From positions 62,001-126,000 of the forward strand of contig JAGDZO010000014.1 in NCBI GenBank assembly GCA_049115815.1: 64,000 bases of DNA, given 5' to 3'. The first letter of the stretch is position 1; the number at the start of each line of letters is the position of its first letter. Positions 36,559 to 46,378 of this stretch are shown one piece after another. Origin of the DNA: Marinoscillum sp049115815 (GTDB lineage Bacteria > Bacteroidota > Bacteroidia > Cytophagales > Cyclobacteriaceae). A program made the translations under genes and the position numbers. The notes under the pieces are model-generated. The model saw nothing but the letters and a program-made list of their open reading frames with translations, made no database searches and had not been told where the DNA came from.

Positions 36559-39500
36559 ATGAAGAAAACAAACTATCTATTTTGCAAGGTAGCATTAGCT
36601 CTAATGCTCATTGGTACCTTTGCTACATCGGCCTTAGCAGGTACTTATTCTGGAGGTACTGGAACGTCAGGCGATCCTTATCAAATCTCCACGGCTGCCG
36701 ATCTAGTGGAGCTAAGTAATACGGCAGCAGATTTAGGTGCCGATTTCGTATTGACCGCAGACATTGATATGACAGGTCAAACGTTTAATCCAATTGGTAC
36801 AGGATCGGCTGCTGAAACAGCTTTTACTGGACATTTCGATGGTGATGGTTATGTGATTAGTAACCTTACAGTTTCAGATCCAGACGCAGGTTTCGCAAAT
36901 GGTCTTGGCATGTTTGGTGCACTAATTGGTGCGACAATTGAAAATATCGGTTTGGAAGATGTTAACGTTAGCTCTCCTACGAATGCTGATGAACGAGTTG
37001 CTGGTATCGCTGGCTATTCAGATTTTTCTACAATCCAGAATTGTTATGTCAAGGGAGGAACAATTCAAGGGAAGTATCGTGTGGCATCTATTGTAGGATG
37101 GAATAAATCGACCAACAACACCGTGACTAATTGCTGGTCTAGCGCCGCAATTAACTATGGCAGTCAAGCTTGGATGCATGGTGCTGGTATTGTTGGTACC
37201 AATGACGGGAATGTTTCAAAATGTCTCTTCTATGGTACTATCACAAATGATGTTGCATCAAACAATCTTGGAGGTATAGTTGGAACTGCTGGTGGTACGG
37301 TTTCTCTATGTTACTATATTGATGCCATTACCGAAAAAGGAAACGGCGCATCTACTGGATCCACCGCGCTCTCTACTGCGCAATTGGCTGTTGAAAGCAA
37401 TTATGTTGGTTTTGATTTTGCGTCCACTTGGGTAATGGATCCAGTGTCTCCCAACTATGCCACATTGCAAAAGTTTACTTCTGTTGTAGTTCAGAAACCT
37501 ACTGTTGCTATCACTGCGCCTGTTGATGGTTCTGGTTTTTCTGTTGGAGACGTGATTAATATATCTGCCACGGCAACACCCAATGCTACTTCTAATTCGG
37601 CCATTACTACTGTCACATATGATATAGGTAGCGGAGCTGTAGCAATGACTAATACATCAGGCAATACTTGGACAGGGTCTTTTACTTCAACGGAAATAGA
37701 TCATACCATTTCAGTAACAGCCACAGATGCAGCAAATGAATTTTCTTCTGCTGCAGTATCTATTTCTGCTGCTCCTACTTACTCGGGTGGAGATGGATCG
37801 ACAGGAGATCCATTTCAAATTGCCAGCGCTGCAGATTTAATGGCTCTTTCAGGTTGGGATCGTCATTGGGATAAAGATTTCATACAGACTGCTGATATAG
37901 ATATGTCTGGTCAGGATTTTAAAAATATTGGGGCTTCACCGGCTTTTACTGGTTCTTATGATGGCCAAAGTAATACGATTTCGAATTTAACTATATCCTC
38001 TATACATGATGGACAAGGAGTAACAGGGGGAGGTTTATTTGGAGTAGCAACTGGTGCTGAATTAAGTAACATAGGTTTAATTAATCCAAATATCGATTTA
38101 CCTTCTCAAGAACGTGTAGGCGGTATTGTGGGAGCAATTGATGGAGCAGGAAGTGTTGATAATTGCTTCGTTCTAGGTGGTAGAGTTGCTGGTAACTTCC
38201 GAGTTGGTGGTATTGTAGGTTATACACCTGTAATTACAATTTCAAATGTATTTGCATCCTGCGTAGTTGATGGTGGATATAATTATGGAGGTATCGTAGG
38301 GCAATTGGGCTGGGATGCAGCTTGGGCCAGCGGTTCAGCATTGACTAACGCTGCTTTCTATGGTTCATCTACTGGAAACGCCGTTGTTGGTATTGAGTAT
38401 AGCCTTGGTGCTGTTCCTGTGTCTATCACCAATTCTTATTATTTAGCAGGGTCAGGAACTACAGATGCAAATGCAACGGCATTATCTTTTGCAAATGCAG
38501 CAATTCAAGGAAGTTATTCTGGTTTTGATTTCGTTACAACTCCTGTTTGGGAAATGGAGTCTAATTGCTATCCTGTGTTGTCTTCATTTTCAGGAGCTGA
38601 CTTTAGTGGGATATGTTCAATGATTATATGGGATGGTGCTGCATGGAGTAATGGAACAGGCCCTACAAGTTCATCCGATGATGCATTCATTCATGGAGCA
38701 ATGACGGTTTCGCAAGAAATGATAGTAGGTAACTTATCTGTAAGTGGAGCAGGAAGTCTTACAATCAATTCGGGTGCTTCGGTAGCAATAAATGGGGCAG
38801 CTACAGGAAATGCTACTATAGTCAGAAATACCATGGGCAATAGTGGCTACAGTATTGTGGGTGCCCCAGTTTCAGGTGTTTCAGTAGATAATTTGGCGGC
38901 AGACTACCTGTATTCTTGGGACGGTTCTGCATGGTCAACACCTACAGGAACTATGACTCCTGGTGTTGGATATTTTGCAGGATACGATGCAGCCAGTCCT
39001 TCAGTCTCTCTAAGCGGAGCATTGGTGTCTGGTGATGTCAAGACATCTATTACCAATGCCGGAGATGGATTCAATATAGTTGCCAATCCATATGCTGCTG
39101 CGATTTCAATCAGCACATTTTTGGGTGCAAATAGTGATATTGCAGCTTCCGTATACTTATGGAATGACGGGGGATCAAATGTTGGCGGAGACAGAGGTGG
39201 AGATTACGTAACTGTCAATAATGTAGGATCCGTGGGTTCTGTTGATTTGAGTGATGGTGTATCTGGTCTGAATACTCAAGCTGCAAATACGCACATTGGT
39301 TCAATGCAAGGCTTCTTGGTTTCGACAACAGAAGCAAACGCATATGTTGATTTTACTCCGGCCATGCAAGATGCATCTAGCTCTACAGCCAATTCGGATG
39401 CTAATTTTTACAGAAAGGCAGAACAAGCTACCCTTAAACTTTCATTAAGCGGTGCTCACTACAATGAAGTACTTTTCGGTTTCAGAGAAGATGCTACAGA

Positions 39501-40071
39501 AGGAGTTGATCGTTTGTTTGATGCAGTGAAAAAATCTGGAAATGATAACCTATCGTTTTATTCATTCATTGATAACAAGAAATATGCTATCCAAGGGCTT
39601 CCAGTATTGAATAATGAAAGCATTATATCACTCGGATATGACATCAAGGAAGATGGTATGTATGAGTTATCAATTAACGAAATGGAAGGTTTCAATACTG
39701 AGTATATAGTAGTAGCTAATCATAATGGTGCTGATTACAACCTCACTGATGGTGTAGCTAATCTTGAGTTAACTGCTGGTCAAGGCCATATCCAGCTGAC
39801 TTTGACTGCAGCGAGTGTTTTGAATACAACCTCAGCCCTTGATTTTAAAGTATATAATCAAGATGGCACATTGAACATCGTTATGCCAAATGGAGTAGAT
39901 CAGGGAGATATTCAGATTCTTGATATTTCTGGTAGAACTATGATCAAATTTAACAGTCAGCAATTTTTCAATAATACTTGGGCTAAAGAGGTTCAATTGA
40001 AGCATAATAACGTGTATATCGTGAGAGTACTGACCAACGAAAGTGTGTTAACTCAGAAGTTCATTTACTAA
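36559..40071 (+). CDS. GLUG-repeat T9SS-secreted surface protein
   Basis: A 1170-residue secreted protein with a signal peptide (cut near Leu-Ala-Gly). Two homologous halves (about 29-300 and 408-680) each start with Gly-Asp-Pro-Tyr/Phe-Gln-Ile and hold GLUG-type beta-helix repeats. A Big-like domain (about 310-405) joins them. Next is a module (about 687-955) that also occurs in the GH86 protein at 40387, then a T9SS type A tail (about 1093-1170). No catalytic residues were recognised. GLUG proteins are often adhesins or carry binding surfaces, so attachment to algal polysaccharide is a reasonable guess. It is followed after 19 bp by the PID-CTERM peptide gene. Confidence 0.83.
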   Translation: MKKTNYLFCKVALALMLIGTFATSALAGTYSGGTGTSGDPYQISTAADLVELSNTAADLGADFVLTADIDMTGQTFNPIGTGSAAETAFTGHFDGDGYVISNLTVSDPDAGFANGLGMFGALIGATIENIGLEDVNVSSPTNADERVAGIAGYSDFSTIQNCYVKGGTIQGKYRVASIVGWNKSTNNTVTNCWSSAAINYGSQAWMHGAGIVGTNDGNVSKCLFYGTITNDVASNNLGGIVGTAGGTVSLCYYIDAITEKGNGASTGSTALSTAQLAVESNYVGFDFASTWVMDPVSPNYATLQKFTSVVVQKPTVAITAPVDGSGFSVGDVINISATATPNATSNSAITTVTYDIGSGAVAMTNTSGNTWTGSFTSTEIDHTISVTATDAANEFSSAAVSISAAPTYSGGDGSTGDPFQIASAADLMALSGWDRHWDKDFIQTADIDMSGQDFKNIGASPAFTGSYDGQSNTISNLTISSIHDGQGVTGGGLFGVATGAELSNIGLINPNIDLPSQERVGGIVGAIDGAGSVDNCFVLGGRVAGNFRVGGIVGYTPVITISNVFASCVVDGGYNYGGIVGQLGWDAAWASGSALTNAAFYGSSTGNAVVGIEYSLGAVPVSITNSYYLAGSGTTDANATALSFANAAIQGSYSGFDFVTTPVWEMESNCYPVLSSFSGADFSGICSMIIWDGAAWSNGTGPTSSSDDAFIHGAMTVSQEMIVGNLSVSGAGSLTINSGASVAINGAATGNATIVRNTMGNSGYSIVGAPVSGVSVDNLAADYLYSWDGSAWSTPTGTMTPGVGYFAGYDAASPSVSLSGALVSGDVKTSITNAGDGFNIVANPYAAAISISTFLGANSDIAASVYLWNDGGSNVGGDRGGDYVTVNNVGSVGSVDLSDGVSGLNTQAANTHIGSMQGFLVSTTEANAYVDFTPAMQDASSSTANSDANFYRKAEQATLKLSLSGAHYNEVLFGFREDATEGVDRLFDAVKKSGNDNLSFYSFIDNKKYAIQGLPVLNNESIISLGYDIKEDGMYELSINEMEGFNTEYIVVANHNGADYNLTDGVANLELTAGQGHIQLTLTAASVLNTTSALDFKVYNQDGTLNIVMPNGVDQGDIQILDISGRTMIKFNSQQFFNNTWAKEVQLKHNNVYIVRVLTNESVLTQKFIY

Positions 40072-40090
40072 TCTTATTAATACAATCGAT

Positions 40091-40261
40091 ATGAAAAGCA
40101 TAAATATAATTTTATCCTTACTCCTTTTAATGGCTGTAGTACCGGTGTTTGCACAAGGTGCTCCTCCAGCTACTCCTATTGACGGTGGACTTAGTCTACT
40201 CCTAGCAGCAGGCGGTGCGTACGGCTTGAAGAAGCTACGCGATAGCACGAAAGGAAAGTAA
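40091..40261 (+). CDS. PID-CTERM small exported protein
   Basis: A 56-residue protein encoded between the GLUG gene and a strong terminator. It has an N-terminal signal peptide ending Phe-Ala-Gln, a short Pro-rich linker, then Pro-Ile-Asp-Gly-Gly-Leu-Ser-Leu-Leu, a small hydrophobic helix and a basic tail (Lys-Lys-Leu-Arg). This tripartite ending matches what is called the PID-CTERM sorting motif of Bacteroidota. The protein is almost only signal and sorting motif, so it may be a membrane-held peptide or processed to a very short product. The enzyme that recognises it is unknown here. It probably shares a transcript with the GLUG gene. Confidence 0.82.
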   Translation: MKSINIILSLLLLMAVVPVFAQGAPPATPIDGGLSLLLAAGGAYGLKKLRDSTKGK

Positions 40262-40296
40262 TTGTACTAATCATTAAAAAACAATTTTCTTCATTT

Positions 40297-40328
40297 CAAA
40301 ACCCGAATCTTCTGGATTCGGGTTTTTT
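40297..40328 (+). terminator. Strong Rho-independent terminator after the PID-CTERM gene
   Basis: AAACCCGAATC and its complement GATTCGGGTTT form a long stem with a short TTCTG loop, followed by a run of T. It ends the GLUG/PID-CTERM unit and isolates the downstream GH86 gene. Confidence 0.9.
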
Positions 40329-40386
40329 AATGTTCCACGCAAAGGATTGCTTCAGAACATTAGCGTGTGGATAGTAACTTCATCGT

Positions 40387-43300
40387 ATGATTTTTAGAAA
40401 GATTTTATACTACCTTCTCCTAGTATGTTTTACTTCGGTTTGTGCCTATGCGCAGCATGTACAGGTCAATGTAGACTATAGCATTCAACAAAGTATTGGT
40501 GGTGTGAGTACCCTCGATAGATCCAAGTTCTTCAAGATGCATAATGGCACAGAAGACGCAGAATTCAATCAACTCAATGCAGACTATGGCGTCACCGTGG
40601 GTAGAGGTTTCTGGGGGCCTTACTCCTATGCGAAATCGCAAACAGGTAGTGTGGGTAGCTATCCTGCCCCAAAAACTGGAAATAATGATGTTAGGCAAGT
40701 TAGAAATGGATTTATAGCTACGGAGCATCCTCGCAATGTGGCACGGTATGATTTGGATGTAATCGAAATGGCAGATTGGGCTGCTGAGTATTACATGGAC
40801 TTTGTAGACCAAAGTGGCCGTGGTGAATACTTTGAGCCTATGAACGAACCCTTTGTACATGCTGGAGATTCGGAATTCAGTGCCCTACAGCCCGATGATC
40901 AACTCATGCGTGTGAAAATGGCTCAGATTTTTGGAGCTATTGGCGAGAAATTTCATACTACCCCAGAATTAGCCAATATGAAAGTTATTGGCTACTCGAG
41001 CGCCTGGCCTTCAGTAGAATTATGGGATTTTGGACATTGGGATACACGTATGAAAATGTTTATGGATGAGGCAGGAGAGCATATGGACGCTTTTTCTACC
41101 CACCTGTACGACGGGATCAATGTGACAGGACAGGATACCAAAAGATCCGGCAGCAACTCTGAGGCAATTCTTGATTTGATAGAAACTTACAGCTACATCA
41201 AATGGGGAAGTATCAAGCCTCATGCTATTTCAGAATATGGAGGTATAGAATCGGGTTATCCAGATGGATACAGTGATGTGAAGAGCATCCAGAGTATCAA
41301 ATCGATCAATCACCTCTTATTTAACTTGCTCAATAGAGAAGATAGAATGTTGATCTCGATTCCCTTCATTACGGGCAAAGCAGAATGGCATATTACTGAA
41401 GCAAATAATTATGAGCCATATGGCGCGGTACTTTGGAGACCAACTTCAGTTACCCCGACCTCTGATCCAAACAACCCAACCATCAATGGCTGGCAATACA
41501 CTGCCAGGATAAAATTTTTCCAACTCTGGGATGAGGTGGCAGGAGATCGAGTATTTATTAAGAGCAATAATCCCGACATACAAGCGCAGGCGTTTTTAGA
41601 TGGTGATCGATTGCATGTAGCATTGAATAACCTTGATGACAACACCAGAGGCATTGATCTCAATATGCTCAATGGATTGAATGGATTATCCTCTGTAAGG
41701 ATAAGAAGTTTGAAAATCTATGACAATGATGATCCAGTCTATGAAGATATCACACAAACTTCTGCGCCTACCTCTATTTCACTTATTCCTGGCGAGACTG
41801 CTATCGTTAGTTATACTTTCAACCAATCTCCAACATATAACAATAGTATTGCCTCACAGTATTATTATTCAGATAATATCTTGACTCAAATAGTAGCAAA
41901 TACTCCCATACTATATAAGTATGATAATGTAACAACGGGAATTGGAGATGCCGTACTGCGTATGAGTATTGGCCGGAAGCATGATAAGTCTAAAGCGCCA
42001 ATCATCACTGTGAATGGAAATGCAGTGGATGTTCCGGATAATTGGAAGGGGTATGATCAAGCCAATCGTGATGACTTTTTTGGTATGATAGAGATCCCTT
42101 TTCCTATGAGTTATTTGTCCACTAGCAATGATGTAAATATTACTTTTCCGGATAGTGATGGTAGGGTAAGTTCGGTAATATTGGTGGTCAATAAATGTAC
42201 ATCAAATTGTGATTTGAGCATTGTGTCTAATACCTGCGATGATAATATCTACGAAAATGGTGGATGGTCCAGCACGCTAGCAAATAATCAAAATCTTATA
42301 GTCAAAGAGTCAACAAGTCTCAATCAAGACCTGATTGCTTGTAGTATTGAAATAGCCGCGGGGGTGGAATTATCAGTACAGTCTGGAAGTACCTTAGACT
42401 TGAAAGGCACTTTAAGTTTTCCCGTGACGGACAATAACTTATACAGTGTTGGAAATATGGAAAGTGCCGTGGTAGCTGGTGTCGAGTGGGGATCGTGGAC
42501 TGGAAGTATGAATGCTCCGAGAGAATTCACTAGCCAGGCGGCTCATACAGGTTCTCAAGGGCTGGAGGTTGATTTTCCTGATGATGGATCGAGCCAATGG
42601 ACATTTAGTACTGCTAACAATTATCGATTTGATCTTGTTGGAGGAAAAACATATGAAATTCGTTATTGGGCTAGAACTGCGACCAATTCCGGCAAAACTA
42701 TTGATTTCAGAATAGTGGCAAACAACTTCTCCTCTACTCCAGGGAGTCAGGTAAAATCATTGACTGAGACTTGGCAAGAATTCACCTTGAGCATCACTCC
42801 TACTGAAACCAAGACTCATTATGTGTGGATGGGTTTTCATCAAAACAAGAGTGTAGCTGGGGATGGATCAAATGCAGAGCTATTTTATGTGGATGATATT
42901 GCTGTAAGAGATTTGAGCATTCCTGGCGAAAAAGGGCAACTGATTATTGAATCTGGAGCTTCTCTCCTGACCTACAATATTGATGGAAACAGTCAAGATG
43001 TAACTCTCAAACGCAATACTAGATTTGGTGATGGGAGATACAGCATCGTAGGTTCACCGGTAAAATTTTCTTCCTCAATCAAAGGATCTAATCTAGGCTC
43101 TACTGCGTGGGCATATAATGAAGCTATTGCATACGGATCTTCAGGCATCAGCAGATGGGTTGATGCTCTTGAAACTGAATTAACCCCTGGTGCGGGATAT
43201 GCCCAGGCCTTTCAAGAGACGATAAGCTTTATCGGGATTCCTAATGATGGAGATGTAGTGGTAGATGGATTGACTATTACTGATGGAGCAGAGTCTGGGT

Positions 43301-44304
43301 GGACTTTGCTAAGTAATCCATATCCTGCGGCGCTTGATGTAGATAAACTTATGGCTGGATTGAGTAACACTACCCAAGCCATCTACTTATGGGATGATCA
43401 TGGATCAAACGTGAGAAGAGGAGATAATTCGGACTATATGATAGTCAATTCCTTAGGAGATATTGGCACAGGGCCTAATGGTGGCTCCTTTAGTGGATAT
43501 ATTGGTTCTATGCAGGGTTTCTTTGTTAAACTCACAGGAGCTGCCACCACCAATGCTTCTATCACTTTTACAGAATCTATGAGGTCAGATGGCAATAATG
43601 GAGATATCAATTTTTTCCGAACCCAACAAGAAACTCCAAGTGGCAATCTCAAGTTGGCACTTGTCACTCAGGACAACTCTGACGTAAGTGAGATATTGAT
43701 TGGATTCAGAGCTGACGCTACTTTAGATATCGATAAAGGCTATGATGCGGCAATGCCATCACAAAAATCCAAAATGAGCCTGTTTAGCTTGATCAGGGAT
43801 GAACGCATGGCCATTCAGGGATTGCCGCCTCTTGATGGACTTGCAGTAAATATAGGTATTGAAGTAGACCAAAAAGAGTCGCTGAAACTCAATGTGGTTG
43901 AAATGGGTGAATTAGAAGAAGGTATTTCACTTATTCTGAAGGATCCATACACGGGTAAGTCTTATGATCTAGATCAAATCAAAGAAATTGAGTTTACATC
44001 GGTGGCCGGTGCTCATTCAAAGAGGTTCACTTTACACTATGTTTCCGCAGCAACTTTGAATATTCTTAACTCGACGTTGCAACCAGTTTATCAATACTCA
44101 AATGGAACTCTAACCATAGATTTCGAAGATGATCTAGCGGTATCTGAGTACTTCTTATATGATCTCACAGGTAGACTGGTCGGTAATCAAAGATCTTCTG
44201 AAAAGGAGATTTCCCAATTAGAAATCTCTATACCCGTTAAGGGATTTATGGTACTGAAAATGATAACATCCAAGGGGACATTCACGCGGAAATTTATCTT
44301 CTAG
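40387..44304 (+). CDS. GH86 agarase/porphyranase with CBM-like domain and T9SS tail
   Basis: A 1305-residue secreted protein. After the signal peptide (cut near Ala-Tyr-Ala-Gln) comes a GH86 TIM barrel with candidate acid/base E154 (Met-Asn-Glu-Pro) and nucleophile E283 (Ile-Ser-Glu-Tyr-Gly), then beta-sandwich domains to about 620. A CBM4/9-like jelly roll lies at about 689-845, the module shared with the GLUG protein at about 876-1080, and a T9SS type A tail at about 1230-1305. It is the largest of the three GH86 proteins here and the only one seen with these extra modules. It is likely to act as an endo-hydrolase on agar or porphyran at or beyond the cell surface. Confidence 0.9.
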   Translation: MIFRKILYYLLLVCFTSVCAYAQHVQVNVDYSIQQSIGGVSTLDRSKFFKMHNGTEDAEFNQLNADYGVTVGRGFWGPYSYAKSQTGSVGSYPAPKTGNNDVRQVRNGFIATEHPRNVARYDLDVIEMADWAAEYYMDFVDQSGRGEYFEPMNEPFVHAGDSEFSALQPDDQLMRVKMAQIFGAIGEKFHTTPELANMKVIGYSSAWPSVELWDFGHWDTRMKMFMDEAGEHMDAFSTHLYDGINVTGQDTKRSGSNSEAILDLIETYSYIKWGSIKPHAISEYGGIESGYPDGYSDVKSIQSIKSINHLLFNLLNREDRMLISIPFITGKAEWHITEANNYEPYGAVLWRPTSVTPTSDPNNPTINGWQYTARIKFFQLWDEVAGDRVFIKSNNPDIQAQAFLDGDRLHVALNNLDDNTRGIDLNMLNGLNGLSSVRIRSLKIYDNDDPVYEDITQTSAPTSISLIPGETAIVSYTFNQSPTYNNSIASQYYYSDNILTQIVANTPILYKYDNVTTGIGDAVLRMSIGRKHDKSKAPIITVNGNAVDVPDNWKGYDQANRDDFFGMIEIPFPMSYLSTSNDVNITFPDSDGRVSSVILVVNKCTSNCDLSIVSNTCDDNIYENGGWSSTLANNQNLIVKESTSLNQDLIACSIEIAAGVELSVQSGSTLDLKGTLSFPVTDNNLYSVGNMESAVVAGVEWGSWTGSMNAPREFTSQAAHTGSQGLEVDFPDDGSSQWTFSTANNYRFDLVGGKTYEIRYWARTATNSGKTIDFRIVANNFSSTPGSQVKSLTETWQEFTLSITPTETKTHYVWMGFHQNKSVAGDGSNAELFYVDDIAVRDLSIPGEKGQLIIESGASLLTYNIDGNSQDVTLKRNTRFGDGRYSIVGSPVKFSSSIKGSNLGSTAWAYNEAIAYGSSGISRWVDALETELTPGAGYAQAFQETISFIGIPNDGDVVVDGLTITDGAESGWTLLSNPYPAALDVDKLMAGLSNTTQAIYLWDDHGSNVRRGDNSDYMIVNSLGDIGTGPNGGSFSGYIGSMQGFFVKLTGAATTNASITFTESMRSDGNNGDINFFRTQQETPSGNLKLALVTQDNSDVSEILIGFRADATLDIDKGYDAAMPSQKSKMSLFSLIRDERMAIQGLPPLDGLAVNIGIEVDQKESLKLNVVEMGELEEGISLILKDPYTGKSYDLDQIKEIEFTSVAGAHSKRFTLHYVSAATLNILNSTLQPVYQYSNGTLTIDFEDDLAVSEYFLYDLTGRLVGNQRSSEKEISQLEISIPVKGFMVLKMITSKGTFTRKFIF

Positions 44305-44391
44305 GAAAGTCAGATACACTATACAGGTTTCAGTTTAGTAATAATATTAGAAGAGTAGCATTTAAGACTTCATTGTTAGTTGTTTAAGTTT

Positions 44392-44425
44392 AGAAGGTTA
44401 TCTGAGCAGATAGCCTTCTTTTTTT
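44392..44425 (+). terminator. Rho-independent terminator after the GH86 gene
   Basis: AGAAGGTTATCTG and AGATAGCCTTCT pair (one mismatch) around a short loop, followed by a long T run. Placed about 90 bases after the GH86 stop. Confidence 0.88.
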
Positions 44426-44485
44426 ACTTTTCACAGAAGTCAAATATTATTGTCTCTAATAGAAATGATAAAGGTCAATATATGG

Positions 44486-45610
44486 CTATTCGTGAATTAG
44501 TTCTTTGGCCAAGTCATACGCCAACTTCTCCAAATAGTGTGCTGCATTTATCATAGCATCTTCCTTGTCTTTGGCTACTTCCATGATTCGGGCAATGAGA
44601 ATAGCTGATAGTTCTTTTTGATTGTCAAGGTTTATATCTGCTTCACCAGTCATTATCACTAACAGCTTGTTAAACCTTTTCGCCTTTCTTAAAACTCCAT
44701 CGATAACTTTTCCCGAGAAGGACTGCTCGTCCAATTTCCCTTCCCCAGTGATCACTAGATCACACTTCTCTAGCTGTGCGTCAAATGAAGTAATATCCAT
44801 GATTGCCTCCAATCCAGAAGTGATATTGGCCTCTACAAAAGCCTTCAAACCAGCTGCCACTCCTCCCGCTGCTCCTCCTCCTTTAACGGAAGAAACCTCT
44901 TTTCTCATATCACTGTGAATGATTGCTGTGAAGTTTTTTGCGCCTAACTCCAGACGTTGGATTGCTTTGTTGTTGGCACCTTTTTGTTTAGCAAATACAT
45001 GCGCTGCTCCTTGCTCACCCAAGAGAGGATTTCTGACGTCCGTCCAAAGTGTAAACTTCACTCCCTCGTAAATCGGCACCTCTGGAGGTTTGATTTGGAC
45101 TACTTTTATCAGGTTTCCACCTTTTGGATACAATTCAACTCCATTTGCACCAAAAAAACGAAATCCCAAAGCATGAGCAATTCCCATGGCTACATCGTTT
45201 GTCGCACTTCCTCCCAGCAATAGGACAATCTCTTTAGCGCCTTTTGATATGGCATCTACGATCACTTGGCCAGTACCCAAAGTAGTAGTTTCTTCAGGAT
45301 CATAATCTCGCGCATTGATCAAATTCAAACCGGAGGTACGAGCTAATTCTATAAATGCAGTTTCCCCGGTCAACTTGTACCCACTCATCATAACTCGGCC
45401 TAATGGGTCACTTGCAATGCAACGAACATCAGTTAAGGTTTTATATGAAGCGATAATATCCAAAGATCCATCTCCCCCATCAGCTAGTGGATGACAAAAT
45501 ATTTCTACTCTGGGATCATAAGTGGATATGCCTTTTCGAATAGCTTCACTAGCCTCAGTAGCGGTGAGACTACCTTTAAACTTATCTGGTGCGATTAGAA
45601 CTCTTGTCAT
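44486..45610 (-). CDS. Glycerate kinase (GlxK/GarK type)
   Basis: About 374 residues from the ATG at 45610; an in-frame extension to 45628 is less likely. Family features: an N-terminal Ala-Pro-Asp-Lys-Phe-Lys-Gly-Ser, Asp-Gly-Gly-Asp-Gly-Ser, Leu-Gly-Gly-Ser-Ala-Thr-Asn-Asp, a Gly-rich Gly-Gly-Gly-Ala-Ala-Gly-Gly-Val, and Thr-Gly-Glu-Gly-Lys-Leu-Asp. The family phosphorylates D-glycerate to 2-phosphoglycerate in the cytoplasm. In this locus, glycerate could come from glyceraldehyde released by cleavage of an unphosphorylated keto-deoxy-galactonate. It is 84 bp downstream of the agarase operon and may be read from it or from its own promoter. Confidence 0.9.
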   Translation of the reverse strand: MTRVLIAPDKFKGSLTATEASEAIRKGISTYDPRVEIFCHPLADGGDGSLDIIASYKTLTDVRCIASDPLGRVMMSGYKLTGETAFIELARTSGLNLINARDYDPEETTTLGTGQVIVDAISKGAKEIVLLLGGSATNDVAMGIAHALGFRFFGANGVELYPKGGNLIKVVQIKPPEVPIYEGVKFTLWTDVRNPLLGEQGAAHVFAKQKGANNKAIQRLELGAKNFTAIIHSDMRKEVSSVKGGGAAGGVAAGLKAFVEANITSGLEAIMDITSFDAQLEKCDLVITGEGKLDEQSFSGKVIDGVLRKAKRFNKLLVIMTGEADINLDNQKELSAILIARIMEVAKDKEDAMINAAHYLEKLAYDLAKELIHE

Positions 45611-45694
45611 TGGACGTAACCTATACAAATGAATCCTAAGATAGAAAATGAGAAAGATAGGACTTCAGAAAGTTGTGTGAACGGCTAAGGCGTC

Positions 45695-46372
45695 CTAGTC
45701 TTTTTTAAGGGTGAGTTCTACTACTCCATTAGCTCCGCGTGTTCCGTAAAAGGAAGTTTCAACGCCCATGAGCACTTTGACTTTTTCTACCTGAGCCGGG
45801 CTTATGCCTGATATGTCCTGCACTATGATTCCGTCTACCACTAGAAGCGCGTTCTGCGCAGCGAATACAGATGTTGCTCCTCGAGCATTTAGGAATATAG
45901 TCTTTCTTCCATTATGCAAATCGACCTTGGCTGGTGGATATTCTGATTGGATTACGGCGAAAATATCAGAAAGACGATCGTAGTTGTTGTTGTTTCCGGA
46001 CAAGTTCTTGATGGCATAATCCAGTTTCTCTTTAGACAAATAATTATTCTTCAGCACTTGCTCGTAGGACCAATCTGAACTGAAGTAAATCATATTGAAG
46101 CCGTATTCTTTCTCCCCTTGCGTGTAGATCACACCTTTCTCAAAGCCTTTTGCTCTTAGCGTGAGCACATCTGGCATGTCAACCTCTATACTGAATTGCC
46201 CTAAGGAATCCGTGAAGGTCTCAGCCCCGCTTTTCTTTGCTTTTATGTGCACCTTATTAAGGCCGTAGGCCTTGAAGCATAGCACCTTACCATTCACTAC
46301 CGTAGGTTGAGCCATAACAAAATAACCTATGAACACTAACCAAACAGTGAGCAATAAGTGCTTTTGATTCAT
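45695..46372 (-). CDS. Plug-only TonB-receptor-like exported protein, copy 2
   Basis: A 225-residue exported protein (signal cut near Val-Met-Ala-Gln). Residues about 24-80 look like a carboxypeptidase-regulatory/Ig-like domain (Asp-Ser-Leu-Gly-Gln-Phe-Ser-Ile). Residues about 150-222 look like the plug domain of SusC-type TonB receptors (Val-Phe-Ala-Ala-Gln-Asn-Ala-Leu-Leu-Val-Val-Asp-Gly, then Gly-Thr-Arg-Gly-Ala-Asn-Gly-Val-Val). No beta-barrel follows. It is a clear paralogue of the neighbouring gene, six bases upstream, and ends the agarase operon. The function is unknown; it might regulate or compete with a receptor, or act as a separate binding protein. Confidence 0.75.
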   Translation of the reverse strand: MNQKHLLLTVWLVFIGYFVMAQPTVVNGKVLCFKAYGLNKVHIKAKKSGAETFTDSLGQFSIEVDMPDVLTLRAKGFEKGVIYTQGEKEYGFNMIYFSSDWSYEQVLKNNYLSKEKLDYAIKNLSGNNNNYDRLSDIFAVIQSEYPPAKVDLHNGRKTIFLNARGATSVFAAQNALLVVDGIIVQDISGISPAQVEKVKVLMGVETSFYGTRGANGVVELTLKKD

Positions 46373-46378
46373 GATGTG

